Shown here piece by piece: positions 26,080-35,505 of a stretch of DNA of 64,000 bases. The translations under genes and the position numbers were made by a program. This DNA is from VRUE01 sp963817945 (GTDB taxonomy: Bacteria > Actinomycetota > Thermoleophilia > Solirubrobacterales > 70-9), in contig CAWFQH010000002.1 of the NCBI GenBank assembly GCA_963817945.1, forward strand, positions 1-64,000, given 5' to 3'. How positions within the stretch are numbered: position 1 is the first letter of the stretch; every line of letters begins with the position of its first letter. The notes below the pieces were generated by a model that was not told where the DNA came from, did not search any database, and saw nothing but the letters and a program-made list of their open reading frames with translations.

Positions 26080-26085
26080 TATAGT
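26080..26085 (+). promoter_or_regulatory. -10 element (TATAGT) of the rpsF operon
   Basis: TATAGT lies 20 bases before the rpsF ATG, directly after the preceding gene's stop. The -35 region is weak. Confidence 0.45.
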
Positions 26086-26105
26086 GCGACGCCGTTTTGG
26101 CCGCA

Positions 26106-26681
26106 ATGCGTGAATACGAGCTGGTGCTGATGCTGGACCCGGAGCAGGATGCCCCGGCCCGCGATGCTGTCGCCAAAGAGGCGCGGGGGCAAATCGAGGC
26201 CGCGGGGACGCTGAAGCACGAGAACGAGTGGGGCCTGCGAAAGCTCGCCTACGAGATCGCCCAGCGCACCGAGGCCGACTACCGCTGGTTCCGCTTCGAG
26301 GGCACCTCGGAGCTGCTCGAACAGCTCGACCACAACTTGAAGATCGCCGACGGAGTCCTCCGCTTCCGCATCTTCAAAGTCGGGCCCGAGACGCCGATGA
26401 CGGTTCCGCCCGCGACGGCCGCGCCGGGACCGGCAGCGTCGCGAGAGCGACCTGCCGAGCCCACTCCCGTGCCGGCCAGCGAGGCCCCCGCTACTGAAGC
26501 CGAGCCGGCGGCAGCGAGCGATGACGTCGCTGAGCCTGCCGAGGAGGCACCAGCGGCAGAGACCACCTCCGAGCCCGTTGGGGACGCCGCTGAGCCGGCT
26601 GTCGCCGAGGCGACCGAGGAGGCTCCGCCGGAGCCGGCGCCAAGCGGCGGGGGCGACGAGCAGGCCGAACCGGCCAGCTGA
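26106..26681 (+). CDS. rpsF: 30S ribosomal protein S6 with long acidic C-terminal extension
   Basis: 191 residues, about twice the usual 95-100. Residues 1-95 are a normal S6 (MREYELVLMLDPEQD; EWGLRKLAYEI; RFEGTSELLEQLDHNLKI; LRFRIFKV). From about 100 the chain is Ala/Pro/Glu-rich and probably disordered. It binds the platform of the 30S subunit with S18, which is encoded two genes later. ATG 26106 is chosen; TTG 26097 is possible but unlikely. First gene of the rpsF-ssb-rpsR-rplI group. Confidence 0.92.
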   Translation: MREYELVLMLDPEQDAPARDAVAKEARGQIEAAGTLKHENEWGLRKLAYEIAQRTEADYRWFRFEGTSELLEQLDHNLKIADGVLRFRIFKVGPETPMTVPPATAAPGPAASRERPAEPTPVPASEAPATEAEPAAASDDVAEPAEEAPAAETTSEPVGDAAEPAVAEATEEAPPEPAPSGGGDEQAEPAS

Positions 26682-26783
26682 CCCACCGGACTTTCCCGGA
26701 TATTCCGGCTTGAGGGGGAAGAGTCGCGCCGACCCCGCTCTTAGACTGATGTCTCGATAACGCGATCTTGAGGAGTGAGAGCC

Positions 26784-27251
26784 GTGGCGGCTTCGAACAT
26801 CAACGTGGTGGTCATCACCGGGAACTTGACCAAGGATCCAGAACTGCGCAGCACCGGAGGCGGGACCTCCGTCTGCGAGATGCGCGTGGCGGTCAACAGC
26901 CGCCGCAAGGACGGACAGACCGGCGAATGGGTCGACAAGCCCAACTACTTCGACGTCGTCGTCTGGGGCGCGCAGGGTGAGAACTGCGCCAACTATCTCT
27001 CCAAGGGTCGCCCGGTCGCGGTCGAAGGGCGACTCGACTGGCGCGAGTGGGAGGCCAAAGACGGCGGCGGCAAGCGCCAGGCGGTGCAGATCATCGCCAA
27101 CTCGGTTCAGTTCCTCGGCTCACGGGATGGCAGCGGGGGCGGCGGCAACGGCAACGGCTTCAGCCCCAGCAGCGATGTTCCGGCCGACACCTCCGACTAC
27201 GCGGGCGCGCCCGCGGGTGGGGGCGGCGCGGACGACGACATCCCCTTCTAG
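26784..27251 (+). CDS. ssb: Single-stranded DNA-binding protein
   Basis: 155 residues. It coats ssDNA in replication and repair. The OB-fold spans about 1-112 (NVVVITGNLTKDPELRST; NYFDVVVWGAQGENCANYL; GRLDWREWE). A Gly/Ser-rich linker leads to the acidic partner-binding tip DDDIPF. The GTG at 26784 is chosen because GAGGA lies about nine bases upstream; the GTG at 26775 would overlap that site. A TAGACT -10-like element at 26742-26747 suggests a second promoter inside the group. Confidence 0.93.
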   Translation: MAASNINVVVITGNLTKDPELRSTGGGTSVCEMRVAVNSRRKDGQTGEWVDKPNYFDVVVWGAQGENCANYLSKGRPVAVEGRLDWREWEAKDGGGKRQAVQIIANSVQFLGSRDGSGGGGNGNGFSPSSDVPADTSDYAGAPAGGGGADDDIPF

Positions 27252-27291
27252 GGGCTGTCGCCAGCGCCGGGGCTGTACCATCCCGGCTCGC

Positions 27292-27558
27292 ATGGCACGA
27301 CCTAGAGAGAACGGAACGTCGGCACCGCGGCGAGGACGACGCGGCGCCGACCGGATGCGTCCGCGCAAATACACGCGGATCAACTCCGAAGCGGTCGACT
27401 ACAAGGACCTGAACCTGTTGCGTCGCTTCCTCTCCGACAAGGGGAAGACGCGGGGCCGGCGCGTAACCGGCCTCTCGCGCAAGCACCAGCGCCAGCTTTC
27501 GGTGGCGGTGAAGCGCGCCCGCGAGATCGCCCTGTTGCCTTACGTCGGAGAGCGCTGA
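27292..27558 (+). CDS. rpsR: 30S ribosomal protein S18
   Basis: 88 residues with a basic N-terminus (MARPRENGTSAPRRGRRG). S18 landmarks follow: YKDLNLLRRFLSDKGKT, then GLSRKHQRQLSVAVKRAREI and LLPYVG. Partner of S6 on the 30S platform. The start ATG at 27292 has TACCAT ten bases upstream rather than a ribosome-binding site. The stop overlaps the rplI start (TGATG). No zinc-binding CxxC is present at the N-terminus, so this is the zinc-free form. Confidence 0.94.
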   Translation: MARPRENGTSAPRRGRRGADRMRPRKYTRINSEAVDYKDLNLLRRFLSDKGKTRGRRVTGLSRKHQRQLSVAVKRAREIALLPYVGER

Positions 27559-28010
27559 TGGCGCAGGCGATCCTCCTCGAGGACGTCGACAGCCTCGGGC
27601 AGCGCGGCGAGCCAGTCGACGTCTCGCCCGGCTATCTGCGCAACTACCTGATCCCGCGCAAGCTGGCCGCGCCGGCAACGCCAGGAGCCCTGGAGGAGGC
27701 ACAGCGCCGTCAGGCCGCCGGCGAAAAGGCTGCCCAGGCGCGGGCCGAGCGCGAAGAGCAGGCCGCTTCGCTCCTCTCCAAGACCGTCCTCACGATCACG
27801 CAACGTGCCGACGATGGGGGCAAGCTGTTCGGTTCGGTCGGCGCAAAGGAGATTGTGGAGGCAATCCAGGACGCGCGCGATCTGAAGATCGATCGCCGCA
27901 AAGTCCGTCTCGAGCAGCCGATTCGCGAAATCGGCACTCACATGGTTGAGATCGAGCTGGCCGACGGTGCAGTCGCGACCGTGAAGACGATCGTCACAGA
28001 GGAGAGCTAG
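27558..28010 (+). CDS. rplI: 50S ribosomal protein L9
   Basis: 150 residues, a normal length. The N-terminal domain carries the L9 signature (AQAILLEDVDSLGQRGEPVDV; GYLRNYLIPRKLA). A long charged connecting helix (about 52-80) and the C-terminal domain (FGSVGAKEIVEAI; IREIGTHMVEIEL) follow. The stop TAG is followed in the same frame by another long coding stretch (next entry), which is unusual. Confidence 0.94.
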   Translation: MAQAILLEDVDSLGQRGEPVDVSPGYLRNYLIPRKLAAPATPGALEEAQRRQAAGEKAAQARAEREEQAASLLSKTVLTITQRADDGGKLFGSVGAKEIVEAIQDARDLKIDRRKVRLEQPIREIGTHMVEIELADGAVATVKTIVTEES

Positions 28011-28736
28011 CTGCGCCGTCTGCCGACCCGCCTGACGCGACGCGCCAAGGCGAGGACGCGATCCGGTTGGGCGCGATCGGAGCGGGCGACGGTCGGCCTC
28101 GCGGCGGTCGCCCTTGGCGGCGCGGGCACCGTGCTGGCCGGTCAGTTTGGTCGTCTGCTGCGGCGCCGTACGCACGAGCGCGGCAGTGATGACGGGCTGG
28201 TCGAAGCGGCGCCGGCGGCGGCGTTGGACACGGTCAGCGTGGCGGCCGCCGGCTACGCGGCCACGCCGCGTAGCGAGACGGTCCTCTTCAACCTGCTGGC
28301 TGGCTTCCTCGGCGCCTTCACGGTGGTGCGAATCTCGACCTGGGGGATCCGCGACCGTTGGTGGCCATTTCAGAACGTCAGCGTCGGTGGGCGACACATC
28401 CACCACTTCGTGCCGGGCATTCTGATCGCTTTCACCGCCGGCACCGCCGCCCTGCTGACGGAAAGCGACGAGCTAGAGGACCGGCTCGCGGTCCCGATGG
28501 GCGTTGGCATGGGGCTCACCTTCGACGAGGCAGCGCTGCTGCTTGACTTGCGCGACGTCTACTGGACCCGCGAGGGACTGCTCAGCGTCCAGCTCAGCCT
28601 CGGTGCCACCGCCATCCTCAGCATTGCCATCCTCACCCAGCGGATGCTGCGCCGCGGCGAGCAGCGCAAGGAGCAGGCAGGCGAGATACCGCCGGCGCCG
28701 GATCACCTGGTGGCCGGGGCCGGGGCCCTGGGCTGA
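28011..28736 (+). CDS. Integral membrane protein in frame with rplI; start unclear
   Basis: 241 codons from directly after the rplI TAG, in the same frame. The first canonical start is GTG 28131 (201 residues), but that would cut a good hydrophobic helix (ATVGLAAVALGGAGTVLAG), and the upstream 40 codons are basic and GC3-rich like real coding sequence. Two or three more helices follow, with a conserved-looking GGRHIHHFVPGI and a hydrophilic, Glu/Asp-rich loop. Possible readings are a CTG start at 28011, reinitiation after the TAG, readthrough, or an undetected start elsewhere. Family not recognised. Confidence 0.6.
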   Translation: MRRLPTRLTRRAKARTRSGWARSERATVGLAAVALGGAGTVLAGQFGRLLRRRTHERGSDDGLVEAAPAAALDTVSVAAAGYAATPRSETVLFNLLAGFLGAFTVVRISTWGIRDRWWPFQNVSVGGRHIHHFVPGILIAFTAGTAALLTESDELEDRLAVPMGVGMGLTFDEAALLLDLRDVYWTREGLLSVQLSLGATAILSIAILTQRMLRRGEQRKEQAGEIPPAPDHLVAGAGALG

Positions 28737-28739
28737 GCC

Positions 28740-28982
28740 CTAAAGCCGGCTGATCAGGATGGCAACCGCCCCAACCAGGGCGACGGCCAAAGACCCAGAG
28801 AACTGGAACATCAGACGATAGAGCGATTCGAACCGCTCGTCGATCCGTTCAAAGCGCTTGTCGACCTTGTCGAACTCCGATTTGGTCTCCTCCCGCAAGG
28901 CGCGGATGTCCGCATCGACCCGGTTGAAGCCGTTATCCATCCGCAGAGCCAGTTCGTCGATTTTTTCGCTCAGGACTTCCAT
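28740..28982 (-). CDS. Small coiled-coil, tail-anchored protein
   Basis: 80 residues. Residues of about 1-55 are a charged coiled coil with heptad-like spacing (LRMDNGFNRVDADIRALREE; FDKVDKRFERIDERFESL). A C-terminal membrane helix follows (about 60-79). The start ATG at 28982 has GGAGAGG about eight bases upstream; an ATG 12 codons earlier in the frame is less likely. It is convergent with the previous gene (three bases between stops). Such proteins are common in bacteria and have no assigned function. Confidence 0.65.
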   Translation of the reverse strand: MEVLSEKIDELALRMDNGFNRVDADIRALREETKSEFDKVDKRFERIDERFESLYRLMFQFSGSLAVALVGAVAILISRL

Positions 28983-29227
28983 TCGATCGCCTCTCCCCCT
29001 GTCTCTTATCGCCTCCATGATTGCAGCCTAAAAGTTGCGGCCGCACGGATGGCGTGCCGATTGCAAGATTTCTGCAACGCCTCCGTACCAATTCTCATCA
29101 CCGCCGGCCCGATTTCTTTTCGCCGTCATTGCAGGGACCGCGATCATGGCGGCGGCACGGCTCTGATTTGCTGGACGTCGAGGGGAGAGGGGCGAGTTCC
29201 GCCGCTCTCGGTCCTTAACTAGAAGCG

Positions 29228-30652
29228 ATGCCGCAGCCCGCCGCCACCCACGTCCCGCCGCAGAACATCGAGGCAGAGGAATCGGTGCTGGGCGCGATGC
29301 TGGTCGCGCAGCCGGCGCTGACCCGCGTCATCGACGAGGTGAAGCTGAACGCCGAGGACTTCTACCTGGAGAAGCACGGCCGGATCTTCGCCTGCGCACG
29401 CGATCTCTACGCCGCCTCGAAGCCGGTCGACGAGCTGAGCGTCACCGAGGCGCTGGTCCAACGCGGCGAGATCGAGCCCGCGGGCGGCAAGCACTACGTC
29501 TCCGAGCTGGCCGCCAAGGTGCCTGCGGCCGGCAACGCCAAGCACTACGCCGAGATCGTCCAGCAGAACTCGCTGCTGCGGCGCCTGCTCGGTGCTGGCC
29601 AGGAGATTCAGGGTTGGGTGCACGAGCGCGACGGCGAACCGCGCGAGCTCTCGGAGCGGGCCGAGAAGCTGCTCTTCGAAGTCGCCCACAAAGAGCAGGC
29701 GAGCGACTTCCGCCAGCTCTCGGAGATCCTCCACGACGAGGTCGACCGACTGGAGAAGCTCTCGACCGGCGAGAGCGAGCTGACCGGCACCCCCTCTGGC
29801 TTCCGCGACATTGACGCCATCACCGGTGGCTTCCAGCCCGGCAACCTGATCATCGTCGCCGCCCGCCCGGCCATGGGGAAGAGCGCGATCGTCGCCAACA
29901 TCGCCGAGAACGTGGCGGTGAAGCGGGGGATGCCGGTCGCCTTCTTCTCGCTGGAGATGTCCGAGGTGGAGCTTGCCCAGCGCTTCATCGCCTGCCGGGC
30001 GCGGATCTCCGGCGACAAGCTGCGCAAGGGCCAGGTCGCGCAGAAGGACTGGCCGAAGGTGGTGCGGGCCTGCAACGAGCTGGAGGAAGCACCGCTGTGG
30101 TTTGACGACTCCTCCGACCTCGGCCTGCTCGACCTGCGGGCGAAGGCGCGGCGGTTGCACGCGCAGGTTCAGGAGGAGGGTGGGCTGGGCCTGGTGATCG
30201 TCGATTACCTGCAGCTGATGCGCTCCGACGACCCCCGCGCCAACCGTGTCGAGCAGGTGGGGCAGATGAGCCGTGGGCTGAAGATCCTCGCCCGCGAGCT
30301 CGAGGTGCCGGTGCTGGCGATCTCCCAGCTCTCGCGCGCCCCGGAGCAGCGCCATCCACCGAAGCCGATGCTCTCCGACCTGCGCGAGTCGGGCTCGATC
30401 GAGCAGGACGCCGACCTCGTCGCCTTCCTCTACCGCGAGGACTACTACCGCGACCCCGAAGACGAGCCGGACGGACTTGCGGACGTGATCATTGCCAAGC
30501 ACAGAAACGGGCCGATCGGCTCGCCCAAACTGGTCTTCCTCGACCGCTTCCCGAAATTCGCCGACTTCTCCGGTCACGAACGCCCGGTTGAACAGCCGGC
30601 CGGCGAAGGGCCGCCGCTGGAGGATGCGGCCGCGGCGGGGCCTGAGTTCTAA
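29228..30652 (+). CDS. dnaB: Replicative DNA helicase
   Basis: 474 residues. It unwinds DNA at the replication fork as a hexamer. The N-terminal domain (PPQNIEAEESVLGAML) is followed by the RecA-like core: GFQPGNLIIVAARPAMGKSA (Walker A), FFSLEMSEVELAQR, LGLVIVDYLQLM (Walker B), ISQLSRAPEQR and DLRESGSIEQDADLV. No intein is seen. The ATG at 29228 follows TTAACT-N7. Its TAA shares one base with the next ATG (TAATG), so the DnaC-like gene is probably co-translated. The upstream gap 28983-29227 shows no gene. Confidence 0.95.
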   Translation: MPQPAATHVPPQNIEAEESVLGAMLVAQPALTRVIDEVKLNAEDFYLEKHGRIFACARDLYAASKPVDELSVTEALVQRGEIEPAGGKHYVSELAAKVPAAGNAKHYAEIVQQNSLLRRLLGAGQEIQGWVHERDGEPRELSERAEKLLFEVAHKEQASDFRQLSEILHDEVDRLEKLSTGESELTGTPSGFRDIDAITGGFQPGNLIIVAARPAMGKSAIVANIAENVAVKRGMPVAFFSLEMSEVELAQRFIACRARISGDKLRKGQVAQKDWPKVVRACNELEEAPLWFDDSSDLGLLDLRAKARRLHAQVQEEGGLGLVIVDYLQLMRSDDPRANRVEQVGQMSRGLKILARELEVPVLAISQLSRAPEQRHPPKPMLSDLRESGSIEQDADLVAFLYREDYYRDPEDEPDGLADVIIAKHRNGPIGSPKLVFLDRFPKFADFSGHERPVEQPAGEGPPLEDAAAAGPEF

Positions 30653-31380
30653 TGCCGGGCGCGCGCAACGAGCCGTTTGCCGAGCGGGCCTGCCCCCTCG
30701 GCGCCTGCGACGGCTCCGGCTGGATTCTCGGGCCGGAGGACGTGGCGCGCCCCTGCGAGTGCCGCGAGCAGCGGATGCGGCGGGGGCGCAACAAAGGGGT
30801 CGCCTCGGTGATCCCGCCGCGCTACCGCGGCGTCTCCTTCGACCGCCCGCCGGTCAGCGACATGGCGCGGGACCTCTCCACGAAAGGCGCGCTGGCCGAA
30901 GTCCAGGCGTTCGTCGACGAGCTCGACGAACGCCTGGACGCGGGCCGCGGGCTGTGGCTGTTCGGCGACACCGGCACTGGCAAGACGACCCTCGCGATGC
31001 TGATCTCCAAGGCGGCACTGGAGAGCGGGCGTTCGGTCGCGATCTACTCGCTGCCGAAGCTGCTGGCGCGCATCCGCCGTACCTACGACTCCGAACCCGG
31101 CGGCGACTCCTACCTCGCCTTCTTCGAGCGCCTGGCCGCCGTCGACCTTCTCCACATCGACGATCTCGGCGCCGAGAAGCGCTCCGACTGGGTCCTCGAG
31201 CAGCTCTACGCGATCGTCAACGAGCGTTACGAGGCCCAGCGGTCGGTGCTAATCACCACCAACCTCCCACACGACGAGCTGGAGGAGCAGATCGGCAGCC
31301 GCACCGTGTCGCGCCTGAGCCAGATGTGCGACGAAGTGCCCCTGTTTGGGGCGGACCGGCGCTACGGCAAAGCCGCCTAG
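30652..31380 (+). CDS. DnaC/DnaI-type helicase-loader ATPase
   Basis: 242 residues. The N-terminus has four cysteines (ACPLGACDGSGWILG, then RPCECREQRMRRG), likely a zinc-binding loader domain. The AAA+ core has Walker A GDTGTGKTT near residue 105, Walker B LLHIDDLGAEK near 163, and sensor-1 SVLITTNLP. DnaC/DnaI proteins load DnaB onto DNA. The overlap with dnaB strongly supports this job over the IstB-transposase relatives of the same family. Most well-studied actinobacteria are not known for such a loader. Confidence 0.85.
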   Translation: MPGARNEPFAERACPLGACDGSGWILGPEDVARPCECREQRMRRGRNKGVASVIPPRYRGVSFDRPPVSDMARDLSTKGALAEVQAFVDELDERLDAGRGLWLFGDTGTGKTTLAMLISKAALESGRSVAIYSLPKLLARIRRTYDSEPGGDSYLAFFERLAAVDLLHIDDLGAEKRSDWVLEQLYAIVNERYEAQRSVLITTNLPHDELEEQIGSRTVSRLSQMCDEVPLFGADRRYGKAA

Positions 31381-31407
31381 CCGCCCGCGCGTCAGAATCT
31401 CACTGTC

Positions 31408-32780
<1,373 letters not shown>

Positions 32781-32784
<4 letters not shown>

Positions 32785-32860
32785 TCGCGCATGTCTGCGT
32801 CCTCGGTCGCTCACGTACGGAGCACGCCACGCTCCCTGCGTCCTTGACCTGCGCGATCAG
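32781..32860 (+). repeat. Stop-codon structured repeat, copy 2
   Basis: 80 bases. Perfect 11-bp outer arms: CTGATCGCGCA (32781-32791), containing the purA TGA, and its complement (32850-32860). Conserved blocks are GCGTCCTCGG (32797-32806) and CTCCCTGCGTCCTTGA (32832-32847). Between them, GCACGCCACGCTCCC is the complement of the matching stretch in copy 1, so copies 1 and 2 are close relatives over about 60 bases. No U-tract. Confidence 0.8.
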
Positions 32861-32903
32861 GGACACGGGGGTACAAGAAGTCGCCGATTCGGCCTCTCTG
32901 CTC

Positions 32904-32909
32904 TAGAGT
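32904..32909 (+). promoter_or_regulatory. Leaderless -10 element (TAGAGT) of the TetR gene
   Basis: TAGAGT, six bases, then GTG at 32916. No Shine-Dalgarno site and no clear -35. Confidence 0.4.
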
Positions 32910-32915
32910 CTTAGT

Positions 32916-33605
32916 GTGGCATCCGGTAGACGCACGACCAAACTGGGAGAGCGGCTGCCAAGGGGTCGTCACGGGCTGCCGCGGGAGGCGGTGACGGAAT
33001 CCCAGCGCCGTCGCATCCTGCAGGCGATGATCGAGGTCGTCGCCGAGCGCGGCTATCCAGAGACCCGGGTAGTCGACGTGATCGGCGTCGCCGGCGTGTC
33101 GAGAAAGACGTTCTATGAGCTGTTCGCCAGCAAGGAGGACTGCTTCCTCGCAGCCTACGATCTGCTGCTCGGCAACCTGCTGGGGGACACCGCAAAGGGC
33201 TTCGAGTCCAAGCCCGGAGCGCCGTGGGCGGAGCGAGTGGCGGCCGGCCTCTACGAGCTGCTCAAACACCTGGCCGAGCATCCCGACGAGGGCCGCTTCG
33301 CGATCGTTGAGGTGCTCGCGGCAGGGCCGAAGGCGCTCGCCCGGCGCGATGCCGCTCTACGCCAGTTCACTGGCTTTCTTGACGCCGGCCGAGCGGAGAC
33401 GGCCGTCGAGCTGCCCGGCATTACCTCGCTCTCGCTGGCCGGAGGGATCAACGAGCTCCTCTACAGCGAGATTCTGCACGGCGCTTCCTCGCGGCTGCCA
33501 AGCCGCCTGCCGGATCTGATGTTTTGGATCACCCTGCCCTTCCTCGGTCCCGACGGGGCCGCCAAGGAGCGAGAACGGATTCGGCTTTCGATGCTCGAGT
33601 CCTAA
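32916..33605 (+). CDS. TetR-family transcriptional regulator
   Basis: 229 residues, GTG start. After a basic leader, the helix-turn-helix domain is clear at about 28-75: SQRRRILQAMIEVVAERGYP, then VIGVAGVSRKTFYELFASKEDCFLAAYD. The remaining two-thirds is a helical ligand and dimer domain of no obvious subtype. It is read toward the secreted paralogues and the convergent mce operon. Regulation of lipid transport is a reasonable guess, but no operator pair was identified. Confidence 0.85.
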   Translation: MASGRRTTKLGERLPRGRHGLPREAVTESQRRRILQAMIEVVAERGYPETRVVDVIGVAGVSRKTFYELFASKEDCFLAAYDLLLGNLLGDTAKGFESKPGAPWAERVAAGLYELLKHLAEHPDEGRFAIVEVLAAGPKALARRDAALRQFTGFLDAGRAETAVELPGITSLSLAGGINELLYSEILHGASSRLPSRLPDLMFWITLPFLGPDGAAKERERIRLSMLES

Positions 33606-33628
33606 GGCGCCCGTGTTAAGCCGCTCTT

Positions 33629-33657
33629 TTGCATGAATGGACGGGTTTATCTAAAGG
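33629..33657 (+). promoter_or_regulatory. Possible promoter of the first tandem paralogue
   Basis: TTGCAT (33629-33634), 17 bases, TAAAGG (33652-33657). The TTGCAT-17 layout matches the promoter at 34612 before the second paralogue. It predicts a leader of about 85 bases to ATG 33750. Confidence 0.4.
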
Positions 33658-33749
33658 CGGGGGCTGGTAGTTTCTGCTGCCGGAGGGTAGATCAAGGCGT
33701 ATCTAAGGCCGAAGCTCGGGACGGGCAGGCCAAAAGGAGAGACCAAGAC

Positions 33750-34544
33750 ATGCGTAGAAACCTGCTTGTGGCACTTGCCCTGAGCGCGGCGCTTGCCGTC
33801 GGGGTGGCTGCATTCGCCAGCGCGGCGAGCATCACGATTCGGGCTGGGAACCTGATCACGACCTTTGGAGGCACCGCCTCGCCGAAAGCAATGCCGAGGA
33901 GCAACTACGTGCCAGTGAGCACCAACATCTTCGGCAAAATCAAAACCAGCGACGGCACCCATCCTTCGGCGCTGCGCGAAGTCGACGTCAACATCGACAA
34001 GGACGTCAAAATCAACGTCAAGGGCTACCCGACCTGCAAACCGGGGCAGCTCGAGGCGCGTGACACCAAAGCCGCTATGAAAGTCTGCGGCACCACGACC
34101 CTCGGCAGCGGCGAAGCCAACGTCGAGATCGCTTTCCCCGAACAGGAACCGATTCTCGTCAACAGCCCGATCACCGTCTTCAACGGCGGCGAAAAAGGCG
34201 GCAAAGTCAAGCTCCTGATCCACGTCTTCATCACCGTGCCCGTCCCGGCGGCAATCGTCACCGAAGTGACGATCAAACGGTCCGGCAGCGGCCTCAAATC
34301 GGTGTCGAAAATCCCGGTGGCTGTCGGCGGCAGTGGCTCGGCGATCGACTTCAAATTCAAACTCGGGAAGACCTACAGCTACAAAGGCAAAAAGGTCGGC
34401 TACTTCGAAGCCAAATGCCCCGACGGCAAATTCAAAGTCACCACGCCGCGCATCCTGTTCAAAAACGAAGCCAAGGTGCCGAACGTGCCTGCCACGACCA
34501 CCCTCAAAGGCAGCCTGCTCGTACCCTGCACGCCGAAAGGCTGA
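33750..34544 (+). CDS. Secreted paralogue-family protein, tandem copy A
   Basis: 264 residues. The signal peptide spans about 1-26 (cleavage near SAA). Family signature: a start in ITIRAGNL, SPKAMPRSNYVPV, SDGTHPSALREV, a C-C pair (PTCKPG; KVCGTTTLGSG), FPEQEPI, TVFNGGEKGG, KTYSYKGKKVGY, CPDGKFK and a final PCTPKG. About two-thirds identical by eye to the next gene, with the same length, so this is a tandem duplication. It has a strong ribosome-binding site (AAAGGAG) and a strong terminator. Codons ending in A (AAA, GAA) are more common than in neighbours, consistent with high expression. Function unknown. Confidence 0.82.
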   Translation: MRRNLLVALALSAALAVGVAAFASAASITIRAGNLITTFGGTASPKAMPRSNYVPVSTNIFGKIKTSDGTHPSALREVDVNIDKDVKINVKGYPTCKPGQLEARDTKAAMKVCGTTTLGSGEANVEIAFPEQEPILVNSPITVFNGGEKGGKVKLLIHVFITVPVPAAIVTEVTIKRSGSGLKSVSKIPVAVGGSGSAIDFKFKLGKTYSYKGKKVGYFEAKCPDGKFKVTTPRILFKNEAKVPNVPATTTLKGSLLVPCTPKG

Positions 34545-34578
34545 GCTACAAGCTCGCTTAGAGCTACAAGCAGATCAA

Positions 34579-34607
34579 AGAGGCGGCCTCCGGGCCGCCT
34601 CTTTTTT
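34579..34607 (+). terminator. Intrinsic terminator
   Basis: AGAGGCGGCC, loop TCCG, then GGCCGCCTCT: a perfect 10-bp GC-rich stem (34579-34602) followed by TTTTT. The only textbook rho-independent terminator I find in the window. It separates the two tandem paralogues. Confidence 0.9.
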
Positions 34608-34611
34608 GCCC

Positions 34612-34640
34612 TTGCATAGTTCCCGCATCCCCACTAGGTT
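34612..34640 (+). promoter_or_regulatory. Promoter of the second tandem paralogue
   Basis: TTGCAT (34612-34617), 17 bases, TAGGTT (34635-34640), starting five bases after the terminator T-run. It predicts a leader of about 55 bases. Confidence 0.55.
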
Positions 34641-34701
34641 CGAGTGGAGTTTTCTAAGGAAACACTAAAAGTTCGCACTTTCGCGGGCAGAGGAGAGTTT
34701 G

Positions 34702-35496
34702 ATGCGCAGCAAGATGGCGATGGCTCTTGCCTTGATTGCGATACCGGTAGTCGGATTCGCCGCGCTCGCCAGTGCAGCGAGTGTCTCCGTTAGATCCGGC
34801 CAGCTGCTGTTCACGATCGGAGGCACCGTCTCGCCCAAGCAACTGCCCAAAAACGACTACGTCCCGGTCACGACGGCGGTCTTCGGCAAGATCAAGGCCA
34901 GCGATGGCAGTCATCCGCCGGCGCTGCGCGAAGTCGTCGTCGATATCGACAAGGACGCCAAAGTCAACGTCAAGGGCTACCCCGTCTGCAAAGCCGGCGA
35001 ACTCGAGGCGCGCGACACCGAAGCAGCGAAAAAAGTCTGCGGCGACGCGGAAATCGGTAATGGCCTCGCCCATGCCGAGATTGCCTTCCCGGAACAACCG
35101 CCGATAACCGTGGCGAGCCCGATCACCGTCTTCAATGGCGGCGAAAAGGGCGGCAAGGTCAAGCTGTGGATCCACACTTTCATCACGGTGCCGGTCCCGG
35201 CGGCAATCGTGACCGATGTGACGATTCAGAAGAAAGGCCAGGGCCTCCACACCGTCGCCCGCATACCGGTCATCGCAGGCGGCAGCGGCTCGGCGATCGA
35301 CTTCAAATTCAAGGTTGGGAAGACCTACAGCTACAAAGGCAAGAAGGTTGGCTACGGCGAAGCCAAATGCCCGGACGGAAGGTTCATCGCCCAGGTGCAG
35401 AAAGTTCTCTTCAAGAACGAAGCCAAGGGGCCAAGTTTCCCAACCGCAACGAGTCTCAAAGGGACCTTCATCGCACCCTGCACGCCGAAGGGCTGA
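34702..35496 (+). CDS. Secreted paralogue-family protein, tandem copy B
   Basis: 264 residues. The signal peptide ends near SAA at residue 26. Same signature as copy A: VSVRSGQLLFTIGGTVSPKQ, SDGSHPPALREV, PVCKAGELEARDTEAAKKVC, FPEQPPI, TVFNGGEKGGKVKLWIH, GGSGSAIDFKFK, KTYSYKGKKVGY, CPDGRF and a final PCTPKG. The ATG at 34702 follows AGGAGAG. Its stop is nine bases from the stop of the last mce gene on the other strand. Function unknown; its position suggests a link to Mce transport. Confidence 0.82.
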   Translation: MRSKMAMALALIAIPVVGFAALASAASVSVRSGQLLFTIGGTVSPKQLPKNDYVPVTTAVFGKIKASDGSHPPALREVVVDIDKDAKVNVKGYPVCKAGELEARDTEAAKKVCGDAEIGNGLAHAEIAFPEQPPITVASPITVFNGGEKGGKVKLWIHTFITVPVPAAIVTDVTIQKKGQGLHTVARIPVIAGGSGSAIDFKFKVGKTYSYKGKKVGYGEAKCPDGRFIAQVQKVLFKNEAKGPSFPTATSLKGTFIAPCTPKG

Positions 35497-35505
35497 GCAG
35501 GGGTC

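Noticed and set aside
28740..29018. Longer start for the coiled-coil protein (ATG 29018)
   Set aside because: ATG 28982 has a good GGAGAGG site and begins the family-like sequence; the extra 12 residues are RGRGDR-type and unlike a protein start.
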